In this document: positions 1 to 7,528 of the stretch, piece after piece
Layout: each line of letters begins with the position of its first letter
Numbering within the stretch: position 1 is the first letter of the stretch
Assembly: GCA_002455335.1 (NCBI GenBank)
Contig: DKKP01000107.1
Location: forward strand, 1 to 11,392
Length of the DNA stretch: 11,392 nt
Direction: 5' to 3'
From: Anaerolineales bacterium UBA6663
GTDB lineage: Bacteria; Chloroflexota; Anaerolineae; Anaerolineales; UBA6663
Made by a program: the position numbers and the translations under genes
The notes under the pieces: generated by a model
Seen by the model: only the letters and a program-made list of their open reading frames with translations
What the model was told of the DNA's origin: nothing
Database searches by the model: none

Positions 1-273
1 CATCAAGTCGGGGCCGTACACGCGCCCCGCCCCACGCCCGCCCAGCCAGCGCTGCGCCCACGCGACGGGCACACCGTCGGCCGTCGCCCACGTCGCGTGG
101 TTGAGCGCGGAGCGCACATCGGCGCGTTCGTGGCCGAGCATGACTGTGTAGACCGGACAGGTCGAGACGTAGCCGCGTTCGCGCCGCGTGATCGCGGCTT
201 CCATCTCTTCAATGGCCCGCTCGAGCGTGAGGACGTTCAGCTTGACGTCGAGGAGATCGATCTTGGGGCTCAT
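1..273 (-). CDS. WecG/TagA/CpsF-family (GT26) glycosyltransferase, 3' end outside the window
   Basis: Ninety-one codons run in from ATG 273 to the window edge without a stop. The translation starts MSPKIDLLDVKLNVLTLERA. VSTCPVYTVMLGHERADVR (36-54), ALNHATWATADGVPVAWAQR (56-75) and RVYGPDLM (84-91) are clear GT26 signatures. Asp66 in TADG matches the proposed catalytic Asp of TagA, and Thr38 the nearby conserved Thr. The position after that Thr, often Asn in the family, is Cys. Full-length proteins have about 240 to 260 residues, so roughly two thirds are missing. GT26 enzymes such as WecG, TagA and GumM add an early sugar to undecaprenyl-diphosphate-linked intermediates at the membrane. GGAGG lies 4 nt before the ATG, supporting the start. 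It is the last gene visible in this operon; donor unknown. Confidence 0.92.
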   Translation of the reverse strand, partial: MSPKIDLLDVKLNVLTLERAIEEMEAAITRRERGYVSTCPVYTVMLGHERADVRSALNHATWATADGVPVAWAQRWLGGRGAGRVYGPDLM

Positions 274-311
274 GCCGCCTCCGGTTCACGCCAGAGTTCG
301 AATGTCAACAA

Positions 312-1391
312 TTACCAGGTCGCGGCCAGAAGCCCGAGGTGCGCAAGCTCGGGCCATTCGAATTGCCCGGTCGTCCCCGGACGGAACGCCGTGAGATACG
401 GCAGGTTGGCCCAGGCGATCAACGCCAGCCCGACCCACCGGCGGCGGCGCATCAGCGGCAGCAGGACCAATAACACAAGGCTGGCCAGCGAGAGCAGTCC
501 GACATACGGCGCGACGAGCATCGAGGCCGATAGCAACAGACCCAGTGTGCGCGTCCCGAGCGCCCGCGAGCGGGCCCACAGCGTTGCGGCAGTGGCGATC
601 AGAACCAGGATGGTGATGACCCAGGTCGCCGCCGCCGGCCAACCGGCGATCCCGCCGAGCGCGGTCAGGCTGATGTTGCTCCCGAGGCGCGCGATGTTCG
701 GCGAGAAGCCGACGCCCTGAGCGCCATGCGTCAGGCGCGCGAACCACGCCGGCCCAAGCCAGGCCAGGGTAGGCACGGCCACGCCGACGACGAGCGTCAG
801 GGCACGTGCCCACTGCGCGGGGCGCCAGTCACGCAGACACAACACGCCGGCGCCGAGCACGAGCAGCCAGCTCTCCTGATATTTGGCGGTTGCAAGCAGG
901 ACGCCGACGCCGAGCCAGAACGGCCGACGGGTTCGCCAGGCCCAGACCATCACCAGTGCCCCGGCAACCACAAAGGCCTCGAGCGCGCCATCGGCCAGGG
1001 CCCGCAGGGTCCAGAAAGACCCCATCCCGAGCACGAGCGCGAGCGGCCAGGCCTGGCCCCCGTCGCGCTGCGGGACCGCCAGCACAAAGACGCTCAACGT
1101 GATCAGCGTCCATAGCGCCCAGCTGGCCTTGAAAGACAGCAGCCCGAAGGGCACGAGCATCAGCTGTGTCCAGGGCGGATTGAACACGTCGAGCTGACTG
1201 TAGTCGGGCACGCCGGTGCGCACGGTCGACCAGAAAAGATGCCAGTCGTAGCCGAACACGCCCGAGTCGAGCAGCGGCAGCCGTTCAGCGGCGACAACCA
1301 GCACACCGCCGGCCAGGGCCAGCAGCAACGCGACGATCACAAGCTCGATCGGGCGCGAATACCGACGCGTTTGGGATGGGATCGTCGTCAT
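312..1391 (-). CDS. GT87-like GT-C membrane glycosyltransferase (DUF2029 type)
   Basis: The protein has 359 residues and about 9 to 10 hydrophobic segments (the first at 15-35). Features of the DUF2029/GT87 group are an Asp-containing first periplasmic loop, SGVFGYDWHLFW (43-54), and FNPPWTQLMLVPFGLLS (70-86), which matches the group's typical 'PP...l.Pf' signature after the first loop. TAKYQESWLL (168-177) is the lysine-containing cytoplasmic-side stretch. Known GT87 enzymes transfer mannose from polyprenyl-phosphate-mannose on the outer membrane face; mannose use here is only an analogy. The Asp in DWHLFW is a candidate catalytic base. ATG 1391 is preferred because it overlaps the GT4 stop as ATGA; ATG 1397 would add two residues and leaves the purine stretch touching the start. 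The next gene begins 38 nt after the stop. Confidence 0.8.
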   Translation of the reverse strand: MTTIPSQTRRYSRPIELVIVALLLALAGGVLVVAAERLPLLDSGVFGYDWHLFWSTVRTGVPDYSQLDVFNPPWTQLMLVPFGLLSFKASWALWTLITLSVFVLAVPQRDGGQAWPLALVLGMGSFWTLRALADGALEAFVVAGALVMVWAWRTRRPFWLGVGVLLATAKYQESWLLVLGAGVLCLRDWRPAQWARALTLVVGVAVPTLAWLGPAWFARLTHGAQGVGFSPNIARLGSNISLTALGGIAGWPAAATWVITILVLIATAATLWARSRALGTRTLGLLLSASMLVAPYVGLLSLASLVLLVLLPLMRRRRWVGLALIAWANLPYLTAFRPGTTGQFEWPELAHLGLLAATW

Positions 1392-2641
1392 GCGCATCTT
1401 TCAGGAACACCGGGCTCGACAGGCGCGGCGCGGACCGCGACTGTCTCGGCGGCGACGCGCCCGCCCAGCACCTCGCGATAGACCTCGAGCGTGCGGGCCG
1501 CCAGCCTGGCCCACGTGTACCGGGCCGCGACCTTGCGCCGGCCGGCCTCGCCCATCTCGGCGCGCAGCCCAGGCGAATCGATCAGGTGCAGGATGTGCTC
1601 CGCCAGGGGCTCGGCCTTTGGCACCGACAGGTAGCCATCGACGCCGTCGGCGATCACGTCACGGACCGAGGGGGCATCGGCGCCGATGACGGGCTTGCCC
1701 AGGCTCCAGGCCTCGGTGTACACGCCGCCAAAGCTCTCTTGCGTCGATGGCAGACAGAAGATGTCGCAGGCCGCATACGCATCGGTCTTCGTCTGCAGAT
1801 CGACGACACCCAGGTCGAGGACGCGAGGGTCGAGATCACGAAACAGCCGCGCCGTCTCGGGCGTCGAACGGCCGATGAAGACGAAGCGTGCCTCGGGCAC
1901 ACGCGCCCAGACCCTGCGCGCGGCCTGCAACACGGCGCCCACGCCTTTGTATGCGTACTTCTGACCGACGAAGAGCACGAGCGGGTTCGGGCCGAGGTCG
2001 TGGGCGGCGCGGAAGGCGGCGCCATCACCCCGCCCGGCCAGCACCGGGCCCATGCCCGTGACCGCGATCCGGCGCTCATCGACTCCCAAAGCAAGGAGTT
2101 GTTCGCGTTCGCCGGCGCTCAGGGCGATGACGGCGTCGGCCTGGCGATAGAGCTTGTGGTAGTGGCGATGCAGCCACGTGCCCCAGCGTGGATGATGCAC
2201 CGGCGAGAGCACGAACGGGATGTCGCGCCGACGCGCCAACGCCAGCGAGGCCGCCGTGAGCGGCTCGCGGCCGATCCGACAGTTGTGGATCAGGTCAGCC
2301 GATGCGGCGAGATCGACGAACCGATCCCCCAACACGCCGCTGATCCGCTCGATGGCCTCGCCCTGTGCGGCCCAGTAGCCGTAGACCCAGGGCCGCAGCG
2401 CGCCATGCGCCGACGCCGGCACGCCGATGCGGCGCACCGGTACACCGTCAACGTCATACTCGATCGTCTCGCGCGGCGCGGCGAGCGTGGTGCCGAGAAG
2501 CCAGTCGTTGCGCGGCGTGTCCCACTGGGCGACTACACGCACGTCGTGCTCGTGCAACAACTCGCAAGCCGTGCGGTGCATCAGCAACTGCGCCCCGCCC
2601 CAAAACGGCGGGTACGCGGTGAGGGTGTAGAGCAGTTTCAT
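1388..2641 (-). CDS. GT4-family glycosyltransferase (GT-B fold)
   Basis: This is a predicted cytoplasmic retaining glycosyltransferase adding a sugar from a nucleotide donor to the lipid-linked intermediate. The protein has 417 residues, normal for the family. The N-terminal half carries YTLTAYPPFWGGAQLLMHR (5-23), with the glycine-rich acceptor-side loop. ADAVIALSAGEREQLLALG (168-186) leads into the linker, LVLFVGQKYAYKGVGAVLQA (221-240) begins the donor domain, and QESFGGVYTEAWSLGKPVIG (301-320) holds the E-x7-E motif (Glu302, Glu310). An isolated Ala/Val-rich tail follows about residue 392. ATG 2641 is preferred over 2662: it overlaps the previous stop as ATGA and GGAG lies 8 nt upstream. 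The stop overlaps the next start in the same way. Donor and linkage cannot be read from sequence. Confidence 0.93.
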   Translation of the reverse strand: MKLLYTLTAYPPFWGGAQLLMHRTACELLHEHDVRVVAQWDTPRNDWLLGTTLAAPRETIEYDVDGVPVRRIGVPASAHGALRPWVYGYWAAQGEAIERISGVLGDRFVDLAASADLIHNCRIGREPLTAASLALARRRDIPFVLSPVHHPRWGTWLHRHYHKLYRQADAVIALSAGEREQLLALGVDERRIAVTGMGPVLAGRGDGAAFRAAHDLGPNPLVLFVGQKYAYKGVGAVLQAARRVWARVPEARFVFIGRSTPETARLFRDLDPRVLDLGVVDLQTKTDAYAACDIFCLPSTQESFGGVYTEAWSLGKPVIGADAPSVRDVIADGVDGYLSVPKAEPLAEHILHLIDSPGLRAEMGEAGRRKVAARYTWARLAARTLEVYREVLGGRVAAETVAVRAAPVEPGVPERCA

Positions 2642-4983
2642 GGGCCGATCTCCGCGTTGCACAGCGCCGGCCGTTCGGAGTCAGGGGCCAGCGCCGCACA
2701 CCAGGTCAGGGCCAGCGCGCGCCGCTCCGGCCAGTCGACAGTCGCGCCAAGGTCGAAGACCTGCGGGACGAACTCGGCATCTACAGTCGGGCGCAGCGCG
2801 ACAAAGGTTCCGTAGATCGAGCCGCCGACTGTGCCGGGTCCAAACGAGGAGGGGTCATCGGCTAAAGCAAAGACGCGATCGGCCAGGTCGATGGCGGTGG
2901 CCGCGTTGCCGCGCAGCGCCTCCAGCTCCGCCAGACGCCAACCCCAACGCAGCCGCGCCGTCGGCTCTGCCCAGAAACCCAGGTCCGCCATGCCCAGCCA
3001 GTAATCGGCCAGAGCGAGGTCGCCGGCCTCGAGTGCGTGCTCGGCTTCCATCAGATACAGGTCCGATACGCCGCGGTGGGTTGCCAGTGCCCAGGTCGGG
3101 CCCGGGTCATCCGCGGTGCTTTCAGACCAGCGGTGGAGGACCTCACGGCGAAATGCCGTCTCCTGCCAGAACGTGGCTGTGGCGAACGAGGGTTGGAGCT
3201 CGAGGCCGACCGCATAGGCCGCCTCCGCCTCGGGCGATAGCCCTTGCGCCTCGAGCGCGCGGCCCAGAAGAATCCGAAAAAACGCGACCCGTGGCGCAAG
3301 GCGCACGGCCTGCTCGTACCAGTGGCTTGCCGTGGTCAGATCGCCCTCGGCCTCCGTCAGCGCGCCAAGGTTTAGCGCGTTGGCCGGCCAATGCGGATCG
3401 AGCCGATAGGCCTCCTCAAAGCTCGCCACGGCGTCGGCGAGGGGCGAGCCGTCAGCGGCAGCCTGTCTGGCCTGCGCCAGGCCCAGTTGTTGCCAGACCG
3501 CAGCCGATCCCGGCTCGCGTTCAACGGCTGACGCCCAGCCAGAGACTGCAGCCGATCCGTCGTTCGTGGCGGTTGCCGCGATCGCGTCGTGGGCCGGCCC
3601 GTCGCGCCAGATCCCGTAGACGCCGAACCCAAGCACGGCTAGCGCCAGGGCGCCGGGCAACGCTGCGCGCAGGGCTCGCGGCCCTCGCCGCGCCTCCGTT
3701 TCGGCTGCAAAGCCCGATGCCACAAGCACGGCCATGATCAGCACATTACCCTTGTCGAACGTCAGCGTATCAACGCCGCTGTGCACGAGAAACGCGACGA
3801 GCACGGCCAACGAGAGCGCCGCGGAGTAGTTGACACCCGACCGGTCGTCAGCCAGACGCCGCATCTGTGCCGCCGCGATCGCCCCAATGAAGAGACCGCC
3901 GGCGATCAGGCCAAGCAACCCGGCCTCGGCGAGTGTATTGAAGTAGACACTATGCGCCTGATGGAATAGCACGGCCGGCGGCGCCTGCTGCGCGCGCATA
4001 TAGGTGATCGCATAGGTCCCTGGCCCCTGGCCCCAGACGGGGTGAGCCAGGAACGTCTCCAAGGCGGGCAGCCAGTACTCAAATCGACCGCCGCGCGAGG
4101 GCTGCTCGAGCTGGCGCTGGATCAGCACAGAGGCGCTCGCCAAAGCCGCAAGGAGAAGGATGCCGCCGAACGCCGCCAGCGCCCGATGACCGCGCAGCCA
4201 GCCGGCTACACGCGCTGCGTTGCTCGCGAACGAAGCCCGGTTCAGCCAGAACGCCGCCAGGGCGACCAGCCCGGCGGCAGCGCCAAGCCAACCCCCGCGC
4301 GATGAAGTCAGGAACAACAACGCGCCCAGGCTGACCAGGTACGGGGCCATCGCCCAGCGTTGCAGCCCTCGCCCCGTCGCAAGCCTGTAGACGGCCGCGA
4401 GCAGCAACAGGGTGAGTTGCTGCGCCGCGGGATTGGGGTTGGGCAAACGGAACGGGATCGTGGGCACCCACACACCGGGGTTCAACGCGAGCCAGTTGCC
4501 ATACCAGCCGGCGACCTGAGCCCAGTGCCAGAGCATCGCCAGCACGCCGGCCCACAAAACGATGTTGACCGCGCGCTCTTGATTGGGGCCCGAGAACAGA
4601 TCGGCCAGGAGCAAGAAGGCCGTGACGAAGACCAGCGCCTGCCAGCCCACGGTCTGCGATACGGCGGGCGCGATCGACTGCGAGACGGCGAGCGCCGCGA
4701 CGGCCAGGTACAACATCGCGGCGATCGGTGTCCGACCCAGGGCCGCGACCTGCCCGCGCGCCCGCGCGATCAACCAGGTCACGACAAGCGCCGCAAACAG
4801 ACCCAGCGAGACCACCGAGAACGACGTCGGCCAGAAAACGTAAGGCGAGAGGCCGATGACGGCGAGGTAAGCAAGCCCGACGCCGACCAGCAGGTCGAGC
4901 GACCAGGCCCACAACGCGCCATGCCCCTGCGAACCGGGTTGCGCGATGACGGGCATGGCGAGCGGCGTTGTCGAGGAGGTCAT
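2638..4983 (-). CDS. Wzy/O-antigen-ligase-like membrane protein with C-terminal TPR domain
   Basis: The product should polymerise the flipped repeat units or ligate glycan to an acceptor on the outer face of the membrane. The protein has 781 residues, nearly twice a plain Wzy. Residues 1 to about 460 hold 12 or so hydrophobic segments with O-antigen ligase (Wzy_C) features: LTSSRGGWLGAAAGL (225-239), GGRFEYWLPALETFLAHP (298-315), GQGPGTYA (318-325) and HQAHSVYFNTLAEAGLLGL (341-359), with the family's conserved Arg and His. Residues from about 490 to 720 are soluble and TPR-like, for example VWQQLGLAQARQ (496-507), ALNLGALTEAEGDLTTA (536-552) and ILLGRALEAQGLSPEAEAAY (571-590). Ligase-plus-TPR fusions are known, but their role is poorly defined. 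The ATG at 4983 has no clear ribosome binding site, so coupling to the methyltransferase gene is likely. The stop overlaps the GT4 start as ATGA. Confidence 0.9.
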   Translation of the reverse strand: MTSSTTPLAMPVIAQPGSQGHGALWAWSLDLLVGVGLAYLAVIGLSPYVFWPTSFSVVSLGLFAALVVTWLIARARGQVAALGRTPIAAMLYLAVAALAVSQSIAPAVSQTVGWQALVFVTAFLLLADLFSGPNQERAVNIVLWAGVLAMLWHWAQVAGWYGNWLALNPGVWVPTIPFRLPNPNPAAQQLTLLLLAAVYRLATGRGLQRWAMAPYLVSLGALLFLTSSRGGWLGAAAGLVALAAFWLNRASFASNAARVAGWLRGHRALAAFGGILLLAALASASVLIQRQLEQPSRGGRFEYWLPALETFLAHPVWGQGPGTYAITYMRAQQAPPAVLFHQAHSVYFNTLAEAGLLGLIAGGLFIGAIAAAQMRRLADDRSGVNYSAALSLAVLVAFLVHSGVDTLTFDKGNVLIMAVLVASGFAAETEARRGPRALRAALPGALALAVLGFGVYGIWRDGPAHDAIAATATNDGSAAVSGWASAVEREPGSAAVWQQLGLAQARQAAADGSPLADAVASFEEAYRLDPHWPANALNLGALTEAEGDLTTASHWYEQAVRLAPRVAFFRILLGRALEAQGLSPEAEAAYAVGLELQPSFATATFWQETAFRREVLHRWSESTADDPGPTWALATHRGVSDLYLMEAEHALEAGDLALADYWLGMADLGFWAEPTARLRWGWRLAELEALRGNAATAIDLADRVFALADDPSSFGPGTVGGSIYGTFVALRPTVDAEFVPQVFDLGATVDWPERRALALTWCAALAPDSERPALCNAEIGP

Positions 4984-4999
4984 AAGTCGGATATCCCGG

Positions 5000-5806
5000 C
5001 TACCCGAGGCGGAGCCCCGTGAGTTGTTCGAAATCGGCCGGCAGAAGTGTCCGAACCGGAAGGCGCCAGCCCAGCAAAAGGCGCGTCAGCGCGGGTGCAA
5101 ACCGCCCGGCGACCCGCAGGGCGCGAAACCAGGTCTCGGAGACCGGTTGCCGGGTGAAGAGATGGAGCGAACGATTGTCACTGACCACGCGCACCCCAAG
5201 TCGATGGGCGATCGCATTGAGCGCCGGCCGGGTGTAAAGGGCCACGTGCTGTCCGTGCTCGAGGCCGTAGTACCACCAGGAGCCGGGTTTGGGTGCCGGG
5301 CTGGGGAGCAGCCGCGTCGAACAAAGCACCGAGCGCCCTGTCTGCAAAAGTTGATCGAGGACGTGCACCGGATCGGTCAGGTGCTCGAGCACCTCATAAG
5401 CCGTCACCAGTTCATACGGCCGGGCCGTCTCGAGCGGCGCATCGAATTGAGCGGCAAACAGATTCTGGCAGAACGGGTCCTGTCTGAAGAACTGAAAGCC
5501 GCGATCCCGCATCAGCCGCACAAACAACCCGTACCCGCCGCCGTAGTCGAGAAAGTGCTGCTTTGGGTCGCACAGGCCCAGAATGACGGCCTCGGTCACG
5601 CCGGCTTGTGCCAGGTTGCGCCCGACCAGGCCGATGTCCGACGTCGTGATCGCTGTGGCATAGGCCTCGTCGAGCCAGTACGGCGCTTCGGTCTGGACGA
5701 GCCCACAAGATTGGCAGCGGTCATAGCGGATGGGATGGCGTCCCAGGATCGTGGCGGTGGCCCATTCGGCGACCGGTTGGCCACAGACGCGGCAGGTGTT
5801 GGTCAT
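5000..5806 (-). CDS. Class I SAM-dependent methyltransferase with N-terminal zinc-ribbon motif
   Basis: The protein has 268 residues. An N-terminal double CxxC knuckle (Cys5, Cys8, Cys31, Cys34) precedes a Rossmann methyltransferase domain. HFLDYGGGYGLFVRLM (84-99) is motif I with the D-x-G-x-G-x-G pattern, and TAYEVLEHLTDP (135-146) is the usual post-motif of Methyltransf_23-like enzymes. This order resembles the first two domains of sugar C-methyltransferases, but those are about 400 residues long with a further C-terminal domain that is absent here. An O- or N-methyltransferase acting on a sugar is therefore equally plausible. Start 5806 is preferred: the protein begins at the conserved cysteine region and AAAGG lies 10 nt upstream. 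The open frame reaching back to 5947 runs into the previous gene and is low-complexity Arg/Ser-rich. The gap to the preceding gene is 31 nt; the gap to the next is 16 nt. Confidence 0.88.
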   Translation of the reverse strand: MTNTCRVCGQPVAEWATATILGRHPIRYDRCQSCGLVQTEAPYWLDEAYATAITTSDIGLVGRNLAQAGVTEAVILGLCDPKQHFLDYGGGYGLFVRLMRDRGFQFFRQDPFCQNLFAAQFDAPLETARPYELVTAYEVLEHLTDPVHVLDQLLQTGRSVLCSTRLLPSPAPKPGSWWYYGLEHGQHVALYTRPALNAIAHRLGVRVVSDNRSLHLFTRQPVSETWFRALRVAGRFAPALTRLLLGWRLPVRTLLPADFEQLTGLRLG

Positions 5807-5830
5807 CGGTTTATCGCCTTTGCAACAACC

Positions 5831-5847
5831 GCGCCCCTCAGGGGCGC
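5831..5847 (-). repeat. Short perfect GC hairpin with the glycosyltransferase stop codon in its loop
   Basis: Minus strand reads GCGCCCC, TGA, GGGGCGC: a perfect 7-bp all-GC stem whose 3-nt loop is exactly the stop codon of the HlpA-like glycosyltransferase (5838-5840). No T-run follows, so an intrinsic terminator is unlikely. It lies about 24 nt before the next start codon. It could slow ribosomes or modulate re-initiation, or be a chance product of high GC. Confidence 0.7.
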
Positions 5848-6827
5848 CTCCCCGATGTGGGTGAGATGTCGCGCGACTGTCGCGCCGGGTGCGGTGCTGC
5901 CAGATGCTGGGCGCCGACGATGAGCTTCCGCGCCCAACGCCGCGCAAGGGTCATCCAGGTCGGCAGCGGTCGATAGAGTCGCGCCTGCAGATCGGCCTCG
6001 AGCGCCGGATCGATCGCCAAAGCAGTGGGATGCGTCAACGGCGCCTCCAGGGGTCGCAACGGCATTCCGGCTGATCGGGACCAGACGCGGGTATGCGTGG
6101 CATCAGCTCCAAAACCGAGATTGCTGACGAGATTCCGGGTCGGCATAAGCGAAACGCCGCCCGAGCGCATGCAGGTGTAGGCCCATTGCAGGTCCCATGT
6201 ATCGATCTTGCCGGCGTGGACGTCGTCGAAGCGGGCAACCCAGCCCGCGCGATCGCGCGGATCGGCGAACCAGGCGCGCAGACCGTCGCGATCGCGGAAC
6301 TGGGGCCAATCGGCCAGTGCGACGTCATAGTGCTGCCAGGCCCGGCGCCAGGTCGCCCAGCCCCAGACAAAGGGCTGCCGGGTCGCCACATAGCTGGCCC
6401 GCCCCGGCCAACCGTTTCGCATAAAACTTGTGCCGCTGACGTGCATGACATGCGGGTCGGCCGCGTAGCGATCCAACAACTCGGCGCCGTAAACAAAGAA
6501 GGTCGGATCCGGCAGGCAATCATCTTCAAGGATGATCGCGCGATCGACACGGTCGAAAACCCAATCCAAACCGCTCGCGATTCGGCTCCGACAGCCGAGG
6601 TTCACGTCCGCGTAGTCGTGTTCGACCTCACATGGCCAATCGACCTGCTCGACGATGGCGCGCACCTCGGCGCAGCGCTCGGCTTCGCCGGCGCGATCCA
6701 CCCGGGGCCCATCTGCAACGACCAGCAATCTACGTGGCTGCGCCTCGCGGATCGCCGCAAAGACACGGCGGGTCAGGGCCGGCCGGTTGAATACGAAGAA
6801 GGCGACTGGCGTATGCATGGTCGTCAT
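5838..6827 (-). CDS. HlpA-like family A glycosyltransferase
   Basis: The protein has 329 residues and matches, from memory, the group often annotated 'glycosyltransferase' or 'hemolytic protein HlpA-like'. VAFFVFNRPALTRRVFAAI (8-26) and LLVVADGPR (34-42) form the N-terminal nucleotide-binding half. EHDYADVNLGCRSRIASGLD (69-88) follows, and ILEDDCLPDPTFF (99-111) contains the acidic metal-binding motif expected of a GT-A enzyme. VWGWATWRRAWQHYD (154-168), DTWDLQWAY (209-217) and NLVSNLGFGADATHT (232-246) are other strong signatures. It has no membrane segment and should act in the cytoplasm; donor and acceptor are unknown. The start at 6827 is chosen because ATG overlaps the FkbM stop as ATGA; ATG 6818 is a second candidate. 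The frame stays open upstream to 7226, but that part runs through the FkbM gene and is not coding. The stop codon sits in the loop of a short GC hairpin. The last 20 residues or so look poorly conserved. Confidence 0.85.
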   Translation of the reverse strand: MTTMHTPVAFFVFNRPALTRRVFAAIREAQPRRLLVVADGPRVDRAGEAERCAEVRAIVEQVDWPCEVEHDYADVNLGCRSRIASGLDWVFDRVDRAIILEDDCLPDPTFFVYGAELLDRYAADPHVMHVSGTSFMRNGWPGRASYVATRQPFVWGWATWRRAWQHYDVALADWPQFRDRDGLRAWFADPRDRAGWVARFDDVHAGKIDTWDLQWAYTCMRSGGVSLMPTRNLVSNLGFGADATHTRVWSRSAGMPLRPLEAPLTHPTALAIDPALEADLQARLYRPLPTWMTLARRWARKLIVGAQHLAAPHPARQSRDISPTSGRRP

Positions 6828-7528
6828 CGCCGCAGGGGAGCCTCGAAGAAGTGGCTGTTGACCGTCTGAGCGAAGCGTCGATACCCCAGGGCCTCCAAGA
6901 ACGCCGCGGTATCGGGCGTCGCTGCGTCGTCGGCCTTCAGGCTCTCGACGACGATGACGGAGGGTCGGTAGCGCTGCCAGTCGTTCGACCGCAGCACCTG
7001 GAGATCGAAGCCCTCGACATCGACCGACAACAGATCGATCGGCTGTAGCGCCGGAAGGTATCTTTCGAGGATCTGAGACAGCGTGCAGACCGGCATCGGC
7101 CGACGGGCGACGATCCGATAACCCGCCGCGGCATGTTGTCCGGCCAAACGCTCGTCGAGGGTGTTCAGGGCCGGCTCGTCGAACAGGTGGAGGGTCGCCT
7201 CGCCGGCTTGCTCCGCGACCGCACACTCGATCGAAACATCCCGCGGCCGGAGCATCCTGAAGCGTCCCATGCTGCCCGGCGTCGCGTCGATGTTGATCCC
7301 ACGCCAGCCCTGGCGATACAGCAGCAATGTGTTCGAGAACCGCCGAGGATCATGTGCGCCGACATCGACGTAGAAGCCGTCGCGCTTGCGCTCGAAGTAA
7401 CGCATCAGAATCAGGTCTTCGCCCTCCTGGGCGAACGACTTCTGATAGCCGCCGTCGATCAGGTCGTTGACCGTATTGCGCATCAAGCGCACCATCGGCG
7501 TGCGCGCCACCCTAGAGAACACCGACAT
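6824..7528 (-). CDS. FkbM-family SAM-dependent methyltransferase
   Basis: The protein has 234 residues and belongs to the FkbM group (Methyltransf_21), which typically O-methylates hydroxyls on sugars or natural products. SFAQEGEDLIL (31-41) precedes the domain as in many family members. FYVDVGAHDPRRFSNT (52-67) holds the SAM-binding motif I, GWRGINIDATP (74-84) the acidic motif II, and LLSVDVEGFDLQVLR (166-180) the family hallmark Asp-Val-Glu-Gly. No signal peptide or membrane segment is seen, so it should act in the cytoplasm on a nucleotide sugar, lipid-linked sugar or growing glycan. The start is well supported by GAGGAGG 4 nt upstream. Its stop overlaps the start of the next glycosyltransferase as ATGA, so translation of the two is likely coupled. 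The acceptor sugar cannot be deduced; methylation of the fucose is one option, unsupported by direct evidence. Confidence 0.92.
   Translation of the reverse strand: MSVFSRVARTPMVRLMRNTVNDLIDGGYQKSFAQEGEDLILMRYFERKRDGFYVDVGAHDPRRFSNTLLLYRQGWRGINIDATPGSMGRFRMLRPRDVSIECAVAEQAGEATLHLFDEPALNTLDERLAGQHAAAGYRIVARRPMPVCTLSQILERYLPALQPIDLLSVDVEGFDLQVLRSNDWQRYRPSVIVVESLKADDAATPDTAAFLEALGYRRFAQTVNSHFFEAPLRR

Noticed and set aside
280..308. TTGACA (minus strand, 303-308) as a -35 box before the GT26 gene
   Set aside because: The hexamer 17 nt downstream is ACCGGA, not a -10 element, and the 38-nt gap also has to hold the ribosome binding site.
1376..2815. 479-codon open frame on the plus strand
   Set aside because: It lies antisense to the GT4 gene and parts of its neighbours, which have clear family motifs. 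Its translation is Arg/Ala/Gly/Gln-rich without recognisable domains, as expected of a GC-rich mirror frame.
2640..3737. 365-codon plus-strand open frame
   Set aside because: Antisense to the TPR part of the Wzy-like gene. Low-complexity Arg/Pro-rich translation.
5807..5947. N-terminal extension of the zinc-ribbon methyltransferase
   Set aside because: It overlaps the previous gene, is Ser/Arg-rich, and the family starts near the first CxxC, matching ATG 5806.
6828..7226. N-terminal extension of the HlpA-like glycosyltransferase frame to 7226
   Set aside because: It runs out of frame through the FkbM gene. The conserved protein begins at the ATG overlapping the FkbM stop.
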